A stretch of DNA of 64,000 nucleotides from Nostoc sp. FACHB-152 (GTDB lineage: Bacteria > Cyanobacteriota > Cyanobacteriia > Cyanobacteriales > Nostocaceae), in contig NZ_JACJRV010000002.1 of NCBI RefSeq assembly GCF_014697475.1, positions 61,515-125,514 on the forward strand. The letters are read 5' to 3'. Below are positions 35,503-45,531 of this stretch, piece after piece; within the stretch, counting starts at the first letter, position 1; each line of letters opens with the position of its first letter. Under the pieces are notes generated by a model. It did no database searches, had not been told where the DNA came from, and saw only the letters and a program-made list of their open reading frames with translations. Both the position numbers and the translations under genes were made by a program.

Positions 35503-36003
35503 TTAGCGGTTTTGTTGACGACGCTGCTGCCAATTTTGACGTAATTGCTGAAGTTTTGTTCTTTGTTCTGAAGTCAATACTGCATCCATCTGCTGTTTAG
35601 CAGACTCTTTGATGGCTTGAATGCGGTTTTTCTGGTCTTGAGTTAAATTCAAATCAGCAAAACCCTTACCCCCACGACCTAGGCGTTGTCCTGGTTGACC
35701 TGCTTGACGTTGGGCGCGGCGTGCTTCAGCAGCTGCTTTTAACTGGTCTTTTTGTTCTTGAGTCAGCACACCTTCAATTTGTGTGCGAGTATTGCGACGA
35801 ATTTCTTTAAGTCTAGTTTGTTGAGCTTCTGTGAGTCCTAATTCTGCCCAAGCACCTTTTTTCCCTTGACGAGGGCCTTGTTCTTGTGCTTGCGCTAATA
35901 GCAAAGGAGAAGCAGAAGATGTTTGAGCTTTAACAGCAAATGAGGTTGTAGTTAACGTAAGAGCAACTGCACTAGCAATCAACGATAATGATTTAAATTT
36001 CAT
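35503..36003 (-). CDS. Spy/CpxP-like periplasmic protein
   Basis: A 166-residue secreted, basic, all-helical protein. The signal peptide (SLIASAVALTLTTTSFAVKA) is cleaved near residue 27. Two LTxxQ-type motifs, LGLTEAQQTRLKEI and LNLTQDQKNRIQAI, are each followed by VLTxEQ (VLTQEQKDQL, VLTSEQRTKL), a near-duplicated layout. Spy and CpxP are envelope chaperones and stress-sensor modulators in enterobacteria. It is divergent from a two-component system, as cpxP is from cpxRA, and the intervening 200 bp contains strong palindromes. A role as an envelope-stress output or feedback regulator is inferred. It lacks acidic metal-binding runs. Confidence 0.85.
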   Translation of the reverse strand: MKFKSLSLIASAVALTLTTTSFAVKAQTSSASPLLLAQAQEQGPRQGKKGAWAELGLTEAQQTRLKEIRRNTRTQIEGVLTQEQKDQLKAAAEARRAQRQAGQPGQRLGRGGKGFADLNLTQDQKNRIQAIKESAKQQMDAVLTSEQRTKLQQLRQNWQQRRQQNR

Positions 36004-36095
36004 TTGTTACCTTGTTTTCCATTCCCGTTGGGTATGTCATCATCATAAGAATTTGTTCTTAGTAATCACATGAGCATAAAGTCACGTTTATACCT

Positions 36096-36109
36096 ATGAC
36101 TTTAGTCAT
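36096..36109. promoter_or_regulatory. palindrome ATGACT-TT-AGTCAT
   Basis: A perfect 6-bp inverted repeat with 2-base spacer lies in the divergent region between the Spy-like gene and the two-component system. It shares the half-site ATGACTT/AAGTCAT with the larger palindrome at 36205-36233. Confidence 0.5.
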
Positions 36110-36204
36110 GCTTACTTTCTTGGCTATTTAAGTAACAATAAATTGTAAATACCATAGTTAGATCAAACTATTATATTTGTCCTAAATAATCTATGAATCA
36201 AAAA

Positions 36205-36233
36205 AATCATGACTTTTCAAATAAGTCATGATT
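36205..36233. promoter_or_regulatory. 11-bp perfect inverted repeat, candidate operator
   Basis: AATCATGACTT at 36205-36215 is exactly mirrored by AAGTCATGATT at 36223-36233. It overlaps an upstream in-frame ATG of the histidine kinase, which argues that the kinase starts later, at 36272. With the palindrome at 36096 it gives four ATGACTT half-sites in the divergent region. A response-regulator site controlling both sides is the leading idea. Confidence 0.55.
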
Positions 36234-36271
36234 CCGAAATTGCAACTTTTAATCTAAATTCTAAAATCCTT

Positions 36272-37477
36272 ATGAGCCGTCCTATCCAATTTAACAATCA
36301 TCCCTTTCGGTTTCTATTATATTTAGAGTGGATATTACTAACGCTTGCTATTTCAACCTCTATGCTACCAGAGCATTCGCCACGATTAGCAAGTAAGTTT
36401 CCTGAGCTTACTATTGGATGTTTAATTGTCTTTGGTTTAATGGGTTTAAGATTACCTACAAGCAACCAGAAAAATAAGATAATTTACACAGCAATTGAAA
36501 TTTTACTACTATTGCTAATAGGTTTATATGGTGGCAAAACTGCTAGATTGTTTCCTTTTTTATATCTAATTTTAGTAACTCGTAGTTGTTTAATTTTTCA
36601 ATTGTATGGACGTTTAGTAGTTACAGGAATGTCGTTCGCCTTGTTTTTAATAACCTTAAATGCTCGCTCACCTCGACGTTTACAGCCACAAGATATAGAA
36701 AAGTTTCGGTTTTTTACTTTTAATACAGCACTTTTATTTGGATTGAGTTTGCTTTTTGTTTTATTGTTAATGAATACAGTTTTATCTGAACGTCAGAGTC
36801 GAGAAAAACTAGCGATCGCTAACGAACAACTCCGGCAATATGCGTTGCGAATTGAAAATCAAGCTACATTAGAAGAACGTAACCGTATTGCCAGGGAAAT
36901 TCATGATTCTTTAGGACACTCTTTAACAGCTTTAAATCTTCAATTGGAAACAGCTTTAAAATTATGGCAATCTAATCCCACAAAAGCACAGGTATTTTTA
37001 GCAAGAGCAAAAGAGCTTGGTTCTAAAGCTTTAAAAGATGTTCGCCAATCAGTTTCAGCTATGCGGACTAATCCTTTGCAAGATAAAAGTTTAGCACAGG
37101 CGATCGCTATTCTTTTAGATGATTTTCATCGCGCTCATGGTGTTATCCCAATATCTAGAATCAATATCGATAATCCTCCACCAACAGAAATTAATATTGC
37201 TGTTTACCGCATTATTCAAGAATCCTTAACTAATATATCCAAATATGCAAATGCAACAGAAATTATCTTAGAACTAACTACTACTAAAAATAGTTTATAT
37301 CTGATGATTCAAGATAATGGCAGAGGTTTTGATATTCAACAAAATACTACTGGATTTGGTTTACAAAGTATGCGCGATCGCACTTTAGCCTTGGGTGGCG
37401 ATTTTAATATTAACAGCAATCCTGGTTCTGGCTGTCAAATTACAGTTGAACTTCCTTTACCAAGGTTTATGAAATGA
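36272..37477 (+). CDS. NarL-type sensor histidine kinase
   Basis: The kinase has five or six membrane spans in the first 200 residues and no periplasmic sensor domain. A short coiled coil ([18 protein letters not shown]) leads to a HisKA_3 domain with the phospho-His in [20 protein letters not shown]. The HATPase carries [17 protein letters not shown] and QDNGRGFD. This is the NarX/DesK class, where membrane spans themselves often sense the signal (DesK senses lipid order). The start at 36272 is preferred because the ATG at 36209 lies within the palindrome. The stop overlaps the response-regulator start in ATGA, so the two are translationally coupled. Confidence 0.93.
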   Translation: MSRPIQFNNHPFRFLLYLEWILLTLAISTSMLPEHSPRLASKFPELTIGCLIVFGLMGLRLPTSNQKNKIIYTAIEILLLLLIGLYGGKTARLFPFLYLILVTRSCLIFQLYGRLVVTGMSFALFLITLNARSPRRLQPQDIEKFRFFTFNTALLFGLSLLFVLLLMNTVLSERQSREKLAIANEQLRQYALRIENQATLEERNRIAREIHDSLGHSLTALNLQLETALKLWQSNPTKAQVFLARAKELGSKALKDVRQSVSAMRTNPLQDKSLAQAIAILLDDFHRAHGVIPISRINIDNPPPTEINIAVYRIIQESLTNISKYANATEIILELTTTKNSLYLMIQDNGRGFDIQQNTTGFGLQSMRDRTLALGGDFNINSNPGSGCQITVELPLPRFMK

Positions 37478-38139
37478 TTAAAGTTTTATTAGTAGATGAC
37501 CAAAGTTTAATCCGGCAAGGGCTAAAAGCATTATTAGAATTAGAAACAGATTTAGAAATTGTTGGAGAAGCAGAAAATGGTGCAATAGCTGTAAATTTAG
37601 TAGCACAATTACAGCCAGATGTTGTGTTGATGGATATTAGAATGCCTATCATGGATGGAGTAGCGGCTACCAGAGAAATTCAACAGCGTTTTGCTGATAC
37701 TAAAATTTTAGTGCTGACCACTTTTGATGATGATGAATATGTAACAGCAGCATTACAGAATGGGGCGATGGGTTATTTACTCAAAGATACACCTTCAGAA
37801 GAATTAGCTGTGGCAATTCGCGCTGTGTATAAAGGTTATACTCAACTAGGGCCAGGAATAGTTAAAAAACTGTTGAATCAATTTTCTAACGGTAATAAGC
37901 AAACTCAATTACAGCCAGTCCCGCCTAATTTAGCTGAACTTACACCTAGAGAAAAACAGGTATTAAAGTTAATTGCTACAGGTGCTAGTAACCGCGAAAT
38001 TGCCCAGACGCTATACATCTCTGAGGGAACGGTAAAAAACCATGTTACCAATATTTTGAATCGGTTAAATTTGCGCGATCGCACTCAGGCTGCTATTATC
38101 GCTAATACATTTTTATCACATTTAGATGAGCCTGATTAG
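37474..38139 (+). CDS. NarL/FixJ-family response regulator
   Basis: The receiver domain (residues 1-120) has the phospho-acceptor Asp54 in VVLMDIRMP, with acidic Asp8-Asp9 and Lys104 in YLLKDTP. The LuxR-type DNA-binding domain at about 148-212 has [22 protein letters not shown] and the recognition helix [13 protein letters not shown]. At 221 residues it is the standard size. It overlaps the kinase gene by four bases and is its cognate partner. The palindromes between this pair and the Spy-like gene are the natural candidate sites. Confidence 0.95.
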   Translation: MIKVLLVDDQSLIRQGLKALLELETDLEIVGEAENGAIAVNLVAQLQPDVVLMDIRMPIMDGVAATREIQQRFADTKILVLTTFDDDEYVTAALQNGAMGYLLKDTPSEELAVAIRAVYKGYTQLGPGIVKKLLNQFSNGNKQTQLQPVPPNLAELTPREKQVLKLIATGASNREIAQTLYISEGTVKNHVTNILNRLNLRDRTQAAIIANTFLSHLDEPD

Positions 38140-38157
38140 ATACGATCTCAGTTGTAA

Positions 38158-38586
38158 CTAATCATGAAACAAAGCTAAACACTCATCCTTTAAAACACCT
38201 TTTGTCACCTTGATATTTCTAAAGGACTTAGCTATTATCTCTTCACAAGAAATATTTATCTGTGACTGATGAGTCGAGATTAAATCTTGGATTGAAACAC
38301 CATAGATAATTTCTGATATTCCTGTCCAAACACAAGCTGTTGCACACATAGGACAAGGTTCACAAGTTGTATATATGGTGTAGCCTTCCAATGAAGGGTT
38401 TTTTAATTTAGCTGTTAAACTGCGAATAACATTAATTTCTGCATGGGCAGATGGATCGCTATCTCGCTGCACAGTATTATATGCTACCTCAACAACTTCG
38501 TCATCTTTGACAATCACAGAACCATAGGGCCAATCACCCTTTTTTGCCGCTTCCAGAGCTAAACGCATAAAATATTCTTGGTTCAT
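38158..38586 (-). CDS. nucleoside/nucleobase deaminase, cytidine-deaminase fold
   Basis: Zinc-dependent deaminase of the guanine deaminase/tRNA adenosine deaminase group. The zinc motif is HAEINVIRS (His ligand and catalytic Glu) and, further on, TTCEPCPMCATACVW (PCxxC with two Cys ligands). The start MNQEYFMRLALEAAKKG at 38586 is preferred, with AGGGA about ten bases upstream, over an ATG 12 codons earlier. The 142-residue length and the lack of a TadA-specific basic C-terminal helix favour a free-base or nucleoside substrate over tRNA, but this is not certain. It is convergent with the response regulator, 18 bp apart. Confidence 0.85.
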   Translation of the reverse strand: MNQEYFMRLALEAAKKGDWPYGSVIVKDDEVVEVAYNTVQRDSDPSAHAEINVIRSLTAKLKNPSLEGYTIYTTCEPCPMCATACVWTGISEIIYGVSIQDLISTHQSQINISCEEIIAKSFRNIKVTKGVLKDECLALFHD

Positions 38587-38671
38587 TGTTATTATCCCTA
38601 GATAAAAATCATGGTCGATCATATCTCATTCATCATGAGATGTAAGTAAAGATGTTTAAGGTCGAAAAAAT

Positions 38672-39463
38672 ATGTTACTAACTAGAGAAAAAACAGAATT
38701 TTATTTAACTGATTTGGAAACATTTACAGGTAAAGCCATCAATCTCACAATTGCTGTTTTAGTTTTAATTTCATCAGTAATTTTTGTTGCCCAAACTTAT
38801 AATCTTCCTGATAATATTAGGTTCGAGCTAGATTTAGTTGATAATGTCATCCTCATTATTTTTGCAGCAGAATATGTTCTCCGAGTTTGGAGCGCAGAAA
38901 ATAAAGTCAAATATATTTTTAGCTTTTATGCAATTCTTGATTTAATGGCTATCTTACCATTTTTTCTAGGTGCAATAGATATTAGCTTCATTCGCCTACT
39001 CAGATGGTTTCGGATTTTGCGGTTAATTAGGTTTATTAACCAAAAATTCTTATTTAGTAGTATCAGCACGGAAGATAGTTTAATTTCTGTACGGATATTA
39101 TTTACTTTATTTGCAATTATTTTTATTTATTCAGGTTTAATTTATCAAGTTGAGCATCCAGTTAATCCCCAAGTTTACAGCACATTTTTGGATGCATTTT
39201 ATTTTTCAGTTGTGACGATGACAACTGTAGGATTTGGTGATGTTACACCGATTTCGGAAGTTGGTCGGCTGTTAACAGTATTGATGATTTTGACAGGCGT
39301 AGTATTAATTCCTTGGCAAGTCGGAGATTTAATTAAGCGTTTAGTGAAAAATGCCAACCAGGTAGAAACAGTCTGTTCTGGTTGTGGTTTGGCTTTTCAT
39401 GACTTAGATGCGGCTTTTTGTAAAAGATGTGGTACTAAATTAAGAATTAGCAGTGGTCAGTAA
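38672..39463 (+). CDS. voltage-gated-type potassium channel with C-terminal zinc ribbon
   Basis: A six-span channel subunit. S4 carries regularly spaced Arg (LLRWFRILRLIRF, about residues 108-120), the selectivity filter reads TMTTVGFGDVTP (about 183-194), and S6 follows. Its short cytoplasmic tail ends with two CxxC pairs (CSGCGLAFHDLD, FCKRCGTKL), a zinc-ribbon not usual in KvAP-like channels. It would conduct potassium across the plasma or thylakoid membrane; the SynK channel of Synechocystis is the nearest known theme. The zinc ribbon may give redox or metal control. Monocistronic, ending at a strong shared terminator. Confidence 0.9.
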   Translation: MLLTREKTEFYLTDLETFTGKAINLTIAVLVLISSVIFVAQTYNLPDNIRFELDLVDNVILIIFAAEYVLRVWSAENKVKYIFSFYAILDLMAILPFFLGAIDISFIRLLRWFRILRLIRFINQKFLFSSISTEDSLISVRILFTLFAIIFIYSGLIYQVEHPVNPQVYSTFLDAFYFSVVTMTTVGFGDVTPISEVGRLLTVLMILTGVVLIPWQVGDLIKRLVKNANQVETVCSGCGLAFHDLDAAFCKRCGTKLRISSGQ

Positions 39464-39498
39464 AAATTAAATCCGCGTGTGCAAAATATATCAATAAC

Positions 39499-39524
39499 AA
39501 AAAGCCCACATTAGTGGGCTTTTT
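39499..39524. terminator. bidirectional terminator between channel gene and typA
   Basis: AAAAAGCCCAC pairs with GTGGGCTTTTT around ATTA. Both strands show a U-tract, and the convergent genes end 36 and 25 bp away. Confidence 0.95.
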
Positions 39525-39548
39525 AAATTAATTAAATGATAGCTTTAA

Positions 39549-41339
39549 TTAGCGTTTTGCCAACTTCTTCGACATCTTCCGCAAGCGAATTGATTGAGGT
39601 GTAACTTCCACCAACTCATCGGGGCCGATGTATTCTAATGCACGCTCTAAGCTCATGTCTATTGGTGTTTGCAACTGAACCAATTCATCACCACCCGCAG
39701 CGCGGTGGTTAGTTAACTGTTTAGTTTTGCAGACATTCAATTCTAAGTCTTGAGGACGATTGTGTTCGCCCACAATCATACCTCTATAAACTTTAGTACC
39801 GGGAGTGATAAAGAATGAGCCTCTATCTTCGGCGTTCTTCATGGCGTAGAAGGTAGAAACACCTTCTTCAAAGGAGATGAGAACGCCTTTGTTACGGGCT
39901 TCAATATCACCACTGAGTTGACGGTAGTCTAGGAAACTGTGGTTCATGATGCCTTCACCACGGGTCATCCGCATGAATTCACCACGGAAACCAATCAAAC
40001 CACGGGCGGGAATGACAAACTCTAGCTGGGTGCGATCGCCACTTCCAGGTTGCATATCTTGCATTTCGCCTTTGCGTTGTCCCAGACGTTCAATACAGCT
40101 ACCAACCGCATCAGCAGGAACGTCTAAAACCAAGAGTTCATAAGGTTCACAAGGTTGACCTTTGATTTCGCGGTAAATTACTTGTGGTTGGGATACTTGA
40201 AACTCGAAACCTTCGCGGCGCATGGTTTCAATTAAGATACCCAAGTGCAGTTCTCCACGACCGGAAACTAGGAATTTATCAGGAGAATCGGTTTCTTCAA
40301 CACGTAATGCAACGTTGGTTTCTAATTCGCGGAATAGGCGATCGCGCACTTGTCTTGATGTTACCAATTTACCTTCTTGACCAGCAAAGGGTGAATCATT
40401 TACCCAGAAGGTCATTTGTAAGGTAGGCTCATCCACTTTAATTAGTGGTAAAGCTTGGGGTTCTGTTGGGTCAGTGATTGTTTCACCAATGTAAGCATCA
40501 GCAAAACCAGCCACCGCGACAATATAACCGGCGGTAGCTTCTTCCAACTCGACCCGCTTCAACCCTTCAAAACCCATCAACTTTGTGATTTTGCCTTTGA
40601 CAATGCTGCCATTCTCTGTTACTAGAGCCGCTTGCTGTCCAGCGCGGATTGTACCGTTGTGAATTCTACCAATCACAATCCGTCCCAGATATTCAGAATA
40701 ATCTAGGGTTGTGACCTGCAACTGTAGGGGCTTATTAACGTCACCTACTGGTGGTGGAACGTGTTGCAGAATCGCATTAAACAGGGGTTGCATATCCACT
40801 GCTTCTGCTTCCATGCTTTCTTTGGCATAACCTGCCATACCGGAGGCGAACAGATAGGTAAAATCACACTGGTCTTCGTCTGCGCCTAATTCTAAGAACA
40901 GATCTAAGACTTTATCAACAGCAACGTGGGGGTCGGCTTTGGCGCGGTCGATTTTATTGATTACAACGATGGGGCGCAGCCCTTTTTCCAAAGCTTTTTT
41001 CAATACAAAGCGCGTTTGGGGCATGGGGCCTTCATTGGCATCAACAATTAGCAGACAACCATCAACCATACCGAGTACACGTTCAACTTCACCACCGAAG
41101 TCAGCGTGTCCAGGAGTATCAACAATATTGATCAGCGTCTCTTTGTAGCGAACTGCTGTATTTTTAGACAGAATTGTAATTCCGCGCTCACGTTCGAGGG
41201 CGTTGGAGTCCATGACGCAATCCGGAACGTCTTCGCCTTCGCGGAAAATGCCGGATTGTTTGAGGAGTGCATCAACCAAGGTGGTTTTGCCGTGGTCTAC
41301 GTGGGCGATAATGGCGACGTTACGAATTGGGAGCGTCAT
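39549..41339 (-). CDS. typA: ribosome-associated GTPase TypA/BipA
   Basis: A translational GTPase related to EF-G that binds the 70S ribosome under stress and helps 50S assembly. G motifs are [10 protein letters not shown] (G1), RGITI (G2), [12 protein letters not shown] (G3) and INKIDR (G4), all in the first 130 residues. Domains II and III, then the C-terminal TypA-specific domain with [28 protein letters not shown] (about 495-525) and the end [14 protein letters not shown], are complete. The 596-residue length is typical. It is monocistronic, with a 286-bp AT-rich upstream region shared with a divergent kinase gene. Confidence 0.97.
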   Translation of the reverse strand: MTLPIRNVAIIAHVDHGKTTLVDALLKQSGIFREGEDVPDCVMDSNALERERGITILSKNTAVRYKETLINIVDTPGHADFGGEVERVLGMVDGCLLIVDANEGPMPQTRFVLKKALEKGLRPIVVINKIDRAKADPHVAVDKVLDLFLELGADEDQCDFTYLFASGMAGYAKESMEAEAVDMQPLFNAILQHVPPPVGDVNKPLQLQVTTLDYSEYLGRIVIGRIHNGTIRAGQQAALVTENGSIVKGKITKLMGFEGLKRVELEEATAGYIVAVAGFADAYIGETITDPTEPQALPLIKVDEPTLQMTFWVNDSPFAGQEGKLVTSRQVRDRLFRELETNVALRVEETDSPDKFLVSGRGELHLGILIETMRREGFEFQVSQPQVIYREIKGQPCEPYELLVLDVPADAVGSCIERLGQRKGEMQDMQPGSGDRTQLEFVIPARGLIGFRGEFMRMTRGEGIMNHSFLDYRQLSGDIEARNKGVLISFEEGVSTFYAMKNAEDRGSFFITPGTKVYRGMIVGEHNRPQDLELNVCKTKQLTNHRAAGGDELVQLQTPIDMSLERALEYIGPDELVEVTPQSIRLRKMSKKLAKR

Positions 41340-41625
41340 AGAGGCTTTTAGTGAATCTAGAGAGAATTTTACAATTTACATTTAGGTCTAGGCTGTTGTA
41401 ACAGAATTGGGGATGTTAAGCAAATTCTGTAAAGAACCTTTAACAATTCTAGCGTAATTGACACAATTCTAGGGTGACTTTGTAAATGTGTCAGCGATGA
41501 AAAAATCAGGTGGTCTGAAGAAATCAGTAGTTTTTGCTTTACACAGAACAGATCGTTAATTTCTCTCAGGGCATTTATGTATTGAAAATGCCAAGATTGA
41601 CACTGAATTTAGTAGCAAAATAACA

Positions 41626-42765
41626 ATGGCTTGGGTTTCGGGGCAGCAATTACAGAGTGGCAAATACACTATTGAGAAAGAAATAGGCGAAGGCGGTTTT
41701 GGTATAACTTATCGAGCTAGAGATAATAATGGGGATTACGTTGTTATCAAAACACTGAATGATCAAGTACAACGCAGTTCTAATTTTGCTAAATTTCAGC
41801 AAGACTTTCTTAATGAAGCAATCAAATTAGCTAAATGTAGCCATCCCCATATTGTGCAAATTCATGAGGTTATTAATGAGGATTCCTTATGGTGCATTGT
41901 GATGGAATACATTGATGGTGAAAATTTAGCCAGTAGGGTTGAAAGCCAAGGCGTTTTATCAGAAGCAGAAGCATTACGTTATATTCAGCAAATTGGTGAG
42001 GCTTTGATAGTTGTTCACAATAACGGACTTCTGCATCGAGATATAAAGCCACACAATGTTATGTTACGGGCAGGTAAATCAGAGGCGGTATTAATTGATT
42101 TTGGTATTGCAAGGGAATTTTCGCAGAATTTAACTCAAACTCATACACAAATGTTAGCCGATGGTTTTGCACCAATTGAGCAATATGACAAGCGAGCAAA
42201 ACGAGGTGCTTACACAGATGTTTATGCCTTAGCAGCAACATTATATTGTTTGTTAACAGGTGAAATACCTACAATAGCTCCTATCAGGGCTATAGGTACA
42301 TCATTAGAGGAACCAATAAAAATTAACTCTAGTATTAGCAATAAAGTGAATCAAGCGATTATCAGAGGTATGGAACTGAAGTTAGAAAATAGACCTCAAT
42401 CAGTACAAGAATGGTTAGCATTAATTTTAACAAAAAATATTATTGTGAATTTTCCAGCAATGCTTGGTACGTGGTACGGTCAGTTTGGAAGTGGAAAAGC
42501 AACTCTATCAATTACTCACCAAAACAATGATTCATTTGATGGAATTTTAATATACAAATTTTGGAGCGGAACATCAAAAGTGGCTGTAGAAGGTAATGTT
42601 AATGCTGAAACCAAAACAGTAAATATAAAAGAAATAAGAATAGTGTCAGGTTATTGGAGGTTAGGAGAAAATCATGGGATTTTATCATCCGATGGTATGC
42701 AACTCTCTGGTATTGGAAAGGATAAAGAAGGCTCGTATACCTGGAAATTACAAAAAGTAGTTTAA
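41626..42765 (+). CDS. Hanks-type Ser/Thr protein kinase with C-terminal beta domain
   Basis: The kinase domain covers residues 10-265: the glycine loop IGEGGFGITYRA, the ATP Lys in YVVIKTL, the catalytic loop LHRDIKPHNVML and the Mg motif LIDFGIAREF. All catalytic residues are present. The C-terminal 100 residues (from LGTWYGQFGSGKATLSI) look like a small lipocalin-like beta domain of unknown role, with no membrane span. This makes it a soluble kinase, unlike the second one at 45532. The target is unknown. It is divergent from typA. Confidence 0.9.
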   Translation: MAWVSGQQLQSGKYTIEKEIGEGGFGITYRARDNNGDYVVIKTLNDQVQRSSNFAKFQQDFLNEAIKLAKCSHPHIVQIHEVINEDSLWCIVMEYIDGENLASRVESQGVLSEAEALRYIQQIGEALIVVHNNGLLHRDIKPHNVMLRAGKSEAVLIDFGIAREFSQNLTQTHTQMLADGFAPIEQYDKRAKRGAYTDVYALAATLYCLLTGEIPTIAPIRAIGTSLEEPIKINSSISNKVNQAIIRGMELKLENRPQSVQEWLALILTKNIIVNFPAMLGTWYGQFGSGKATLSITHQNNDSFDGILIYKFWSGTSKVAVEGNVNAETKTVNIKEIRIVSGYWRLGENHGILSSDGMQLSGIGKDKEGSYTWKLQKVV

Positions 42766-42895
42766 AGTCTAATATTTCTCTGCTGTATGGCGAAAATAAA
42801 AATAACCAAAACAATCATTAATTAGCTTTAGAGACATTGTGAACTCTGCGCTTCAATGGTTAGATTTAAAATAACCAGTGCGTCAACAAAATACC

Positions 42896-43462
42896 ATGCT
42901 TTCCGATCGCTTTACCCAAGCCCTGACCTATGCTACAGAACTTCACGCCAACCAAGTACGTAAAGGTTCAGGTGTACCATACATTGCTCATTTATTAGGT
43001 GTTGCCAGTATTGCTTTAGAATATGGAGCTAATGAAGATGAAGCGATCGCATCTCTTTTACATGATGCCATTGAAGACCAAGGCGGTGCTAGCACACGAG
43101 AAGAAATTCGTTGCCGCTTTGGTGACAATGTAACGGCAATTGTTGATGGTTGCACTGATGCTGACACTACACCCAAACCGCCTTGGAAACAACGAAAAAA
43201 AGCTTATATTGCTCATATTCCTCAAGCTTCTCCGTCAGTTTTGCTTGTATCTGCTGCTGATAAACTCTACAATGCTCGGTCTATTCTCAAAGATTATCGC
43301 TTATTGGGGGATTCTCTTTGGCAACGCTTTCAAGGCGGCAAAGATGGTACTCTGTGGTATTACCGATCGCTAGTCGATGCTTTTAAACAAACTGGTAATC
43401 TGGAAATTTTTGCCGAATTAGAACGAGTAGTCACAGAAATCGAAATTTTGGCAACCACATAA
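42896..43462 (+). CDS. HD-domain hydrolase, SpoT/MESH-like
   Basis: An HD-type metal hydrolase of 188 residues. Motifs are HLLGVASIA (His ligand region), LLHDAIEDQGG (HD pair plus ED, the signature of the (p)ppGpp hydrolases) and SAADKLYNARSIL (the later Asp and Asn). It has no synthetase domain, so it would be a small alarmone hydrolase or a related phosphohydrolase. The ATG at 42896 (MLSDRFTQ) is preferred over a GTG six codons upstream. A stem with T-run follows the stop. Confidence 0.85.
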   Translation: MLSDRFTQALTYATELHANQVRKGSGVPYIAHLLGVASIALEYGANEDEAIASLLHDAIEDQGGASTREEIRCRFGDNVTAIVDGCTDADTTPKPPWKQRKKAYIAHIPQASPSVLLVSAADKLYNARSILKDYRLLGDSLWQRFQGGKDGTLWYYRSLVDAFKQTGNLEIFAELERVVTEIEILATT

Positions 43463-43533
43463 AAATAAAAATGAAGCACGAAGGAGAAAAACTTCCTGAC
43501 TTCATACTTCAAAATTTAATGTTTATTTACACC

Positions 43534-43563
43534 AGACTGTAATCTGAATAACAGTCTTTTTTT
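43534..43563 (+). terminator. terminator after the HD hydrolase
   Basis: AGACTGT and ACAGTCT pair around a 10-base loop and are followed by seven Ts. It lies 71 bp after the stop, in front of the convergent prs gene. Confidence 0.75.
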
Positions 43564-43565
43564 GG

Positions 43566-44582
43566 CTAACGGAACATACTACTTACTGAGGTATCTTCGT
43601 GAATCCGCCAGATGGTTTCTCCTAACAGATTCGCCACCGAAAGTACTACTAATTGCGGAAAGCGTTTGTCTTCTGGTAGAGGTATCGTGTTTGTGACGAT
43701 GACTTCCTCAAACAAGCCGCTTGACAACCGTTCAATTGCTGGGGGGGAGAAGACTGCATGAGTAGCACAGGCATATACCTGACGCGCCCCTTCTTCACGC
43801 AGCAACCTAGCTCCTTCGGAGATGGTTCCGCCTGTATCAATCATGTCGTCTACCAACACGGCTGTCTTGCCTTTAACATCGCCAATTACGTTCAAGACTT
43901 CCGCCACATTATGAGCTTGACGGCGTTTATCAATAATGGCAAGCGGGGCATCATTCAACTTTTTCGCAAATGCTCTCGCCCGTGCTACACCACCGACATC
44001 AGGAGAAACAACCACCAGATCATGCAGTTGTTTGCTGGTAAGATAATCGAGTATCACTGGCGAACCGTAAACATGATCAAAGGGTATATCGAAGTATCCC
44101 TGAATCTGGGCGGCGTGCAAATCCATTGCCAAAACTCGGTCTGCGCCTGCTTGGGTAATGAGATTAGCAACCAGCTTGGCTGTGATTGATTCTCGCCCTG
44201 CGGTTTTGCGATCAGCACGAGCATAGCCATAATATGGAACAACTGCTGTTACCTGTCTAGCCGAAGCTCGACGACAGGCATCAATCATAATCAGCAATTC
44301 CATCAAGTGATCGTTAACTGGTTGACAAGATGGTTGAATTAAATAAACATCACAACCTCGAATTGATTCTTGGATTTGAACATAAAGTTCTCCATCCGCG
44401 AATCTTTTGCGAATCATTGGCCCCAAGTCCATGCCCAGGTAACGAGCTACTTCTTGAGACAGTTGGATGTTGGCAGAGCCAGAAAATAGCCGCAGGCGGT
44501 GGTTTTCAGTTAGTCCTGTTGCAACTGGCTGCACTTTTAAAGCGGCAGAACTAAGCACAGCAGATCCTCGAAGTGCATTCAT
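43566..44582 (-). CDS. prs: ribose-phosphate pyrophosphokinase
   Basis: PRPP synthetase transfers the ATP pyrophosphate to ribose 5-phosphate, feeding purine, pyrimidine, His, Trp and NAD synthesis. Key blocks are FADGELYVQIQESIRGCDVYLIQ, the metal/ATP region VVPYYGYARADRKTAGRE, the catalytic loop DKRRQAHNVAEV, and the PRPP-binding VLVDDMIDTGGTISEGA. At 338 residues it is slightly long because of an N-terminal leader (MNALRGSAVLSSAALKVQPVATG). It is monocistronic, with a long upstream region. Confidence 0.97.
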   Translation of the reverse strand: MNALRGSAVLSSAALKVQPVATGLTENHRLRLFSGSANIQLSQEVARYLGMDLGPMIRKRFADGELYVQIQESIRGCDVYLIQPSCQPVNDHLMELLIMIDACRRASARQVTAVVPYYGYARADRKTAGRESITAKLVANLITQAGADRVLAMDLHAAQIQGYFDIPFDHVYGSPVILDYLTSKQLHDLVVVSPDVGGVARARAFAKKLNDAPLAIIDKRRQAHNVAEVLNVIGDVKGKTAVLVDDMIDTGGTISEGARLLREEGARQVYACATHAVFSPPAIERLSSGLFEEVIVTNTIPLPEDKRFPQLVVLSVANLLGETIWRIHEDTSVSSMFR

Positions 44583-45531
44583 GGCGAGATTATCAGTTAG
44601 ATATTTACCAGATTTAACCGGGATAGGCTAAATAAACATCTGTGAGCTTTATTTAAGCTTTCATAAAAAATTTAAATGTTTCTCAATAGAACTATCATCA
44701 GTCCATTGTTCAGTTTTTAGTGGTAAACAAACCATTGAATTTGTAACTGACATATAGTGTGTAAATTAGCCCCGCAGTTGAGTTGTTCTCAACAACCAAA
44801 TTTCCTCTAGATCAGCCTGGTAGAGTAATGCTTCTACCAATTGTATTGATAACTGAGGTCAGTCTTTTTCAGCTTAAGTGAAGTCAGACTATAACTCAGA
44901 CAGTAGAAATACCCAAAAATAAATTCTTCTGGGGCAGAAGAATATTTTATGATACCAGCTACAAAATTATAAACTGACAAACTAAGTTTTTGGATTATTA
45001 ATTGGATAAAAAATTTTCAAATTAACAAAATTAGCTGCCAACTTGGGGTGATTAGCCAGATTTAGCACGAGTAGAGCTATAGCCTGGGGCATAAGACTAT
45101 CTTAAAAGTCTGCCTATGTCTGGGTTTTATCACCTAGTAATGTCCTAACTACCTCTGCTATTGCTATACCTGGAGATATTTTTTGGATATCTATGCAAGT
45201 TTTTCTCTAGTTCTTGTGATCAGTATTAAATCAAAAGCGATCGCACCATTTCTTAGGATAAAATATCGCCGCAGGTAACTAACTGCCTAGTCGCTTACGC
45301 ATAAAAATTAAAAATCAATGGTATGAGTAAGGAGTTCTTTAGCTAAGGAGTATGAGGATAAATATTTAGCATTAAGCGATTCAAAACGCTCAAAAGCTGA
45401 TATTTTCAAATTTACCTAACCTCTCAACCCATCTCAAAGAAGAATTTTTTGTGTAAGACATATGTAAGTACTTTTCTGACTGATTGTAGTCAGGTTTTTG
45501 TTTCTCATCATTACATTTAAATTTATTTGTC
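44583..45531. other. 949-bp intergenic region with one clear hairpin
   Basis: This is the longest gene-free stretch of the window, between divergent prs and the second kinase gene. It contains a hairpin at 44924-44944 (ATTCTTCT, GGGGC, AGAAGAAT) followed by A/T-rich DNA, and one HIP1-like octamer at 45238. I found no tRNA, no credible small frame and no recognised riboswitch. It could hide a small RNA. Confidence 0.5.

Noticed and set aside
44583-45531. tRNA or riboswitch in the long gap
   Set aside because: A segment near 44815 resembles a D-arm (GCCTGGTAGAGTAATG), but no anticodon stem, T-loop or acceptor pairing could be built around it.
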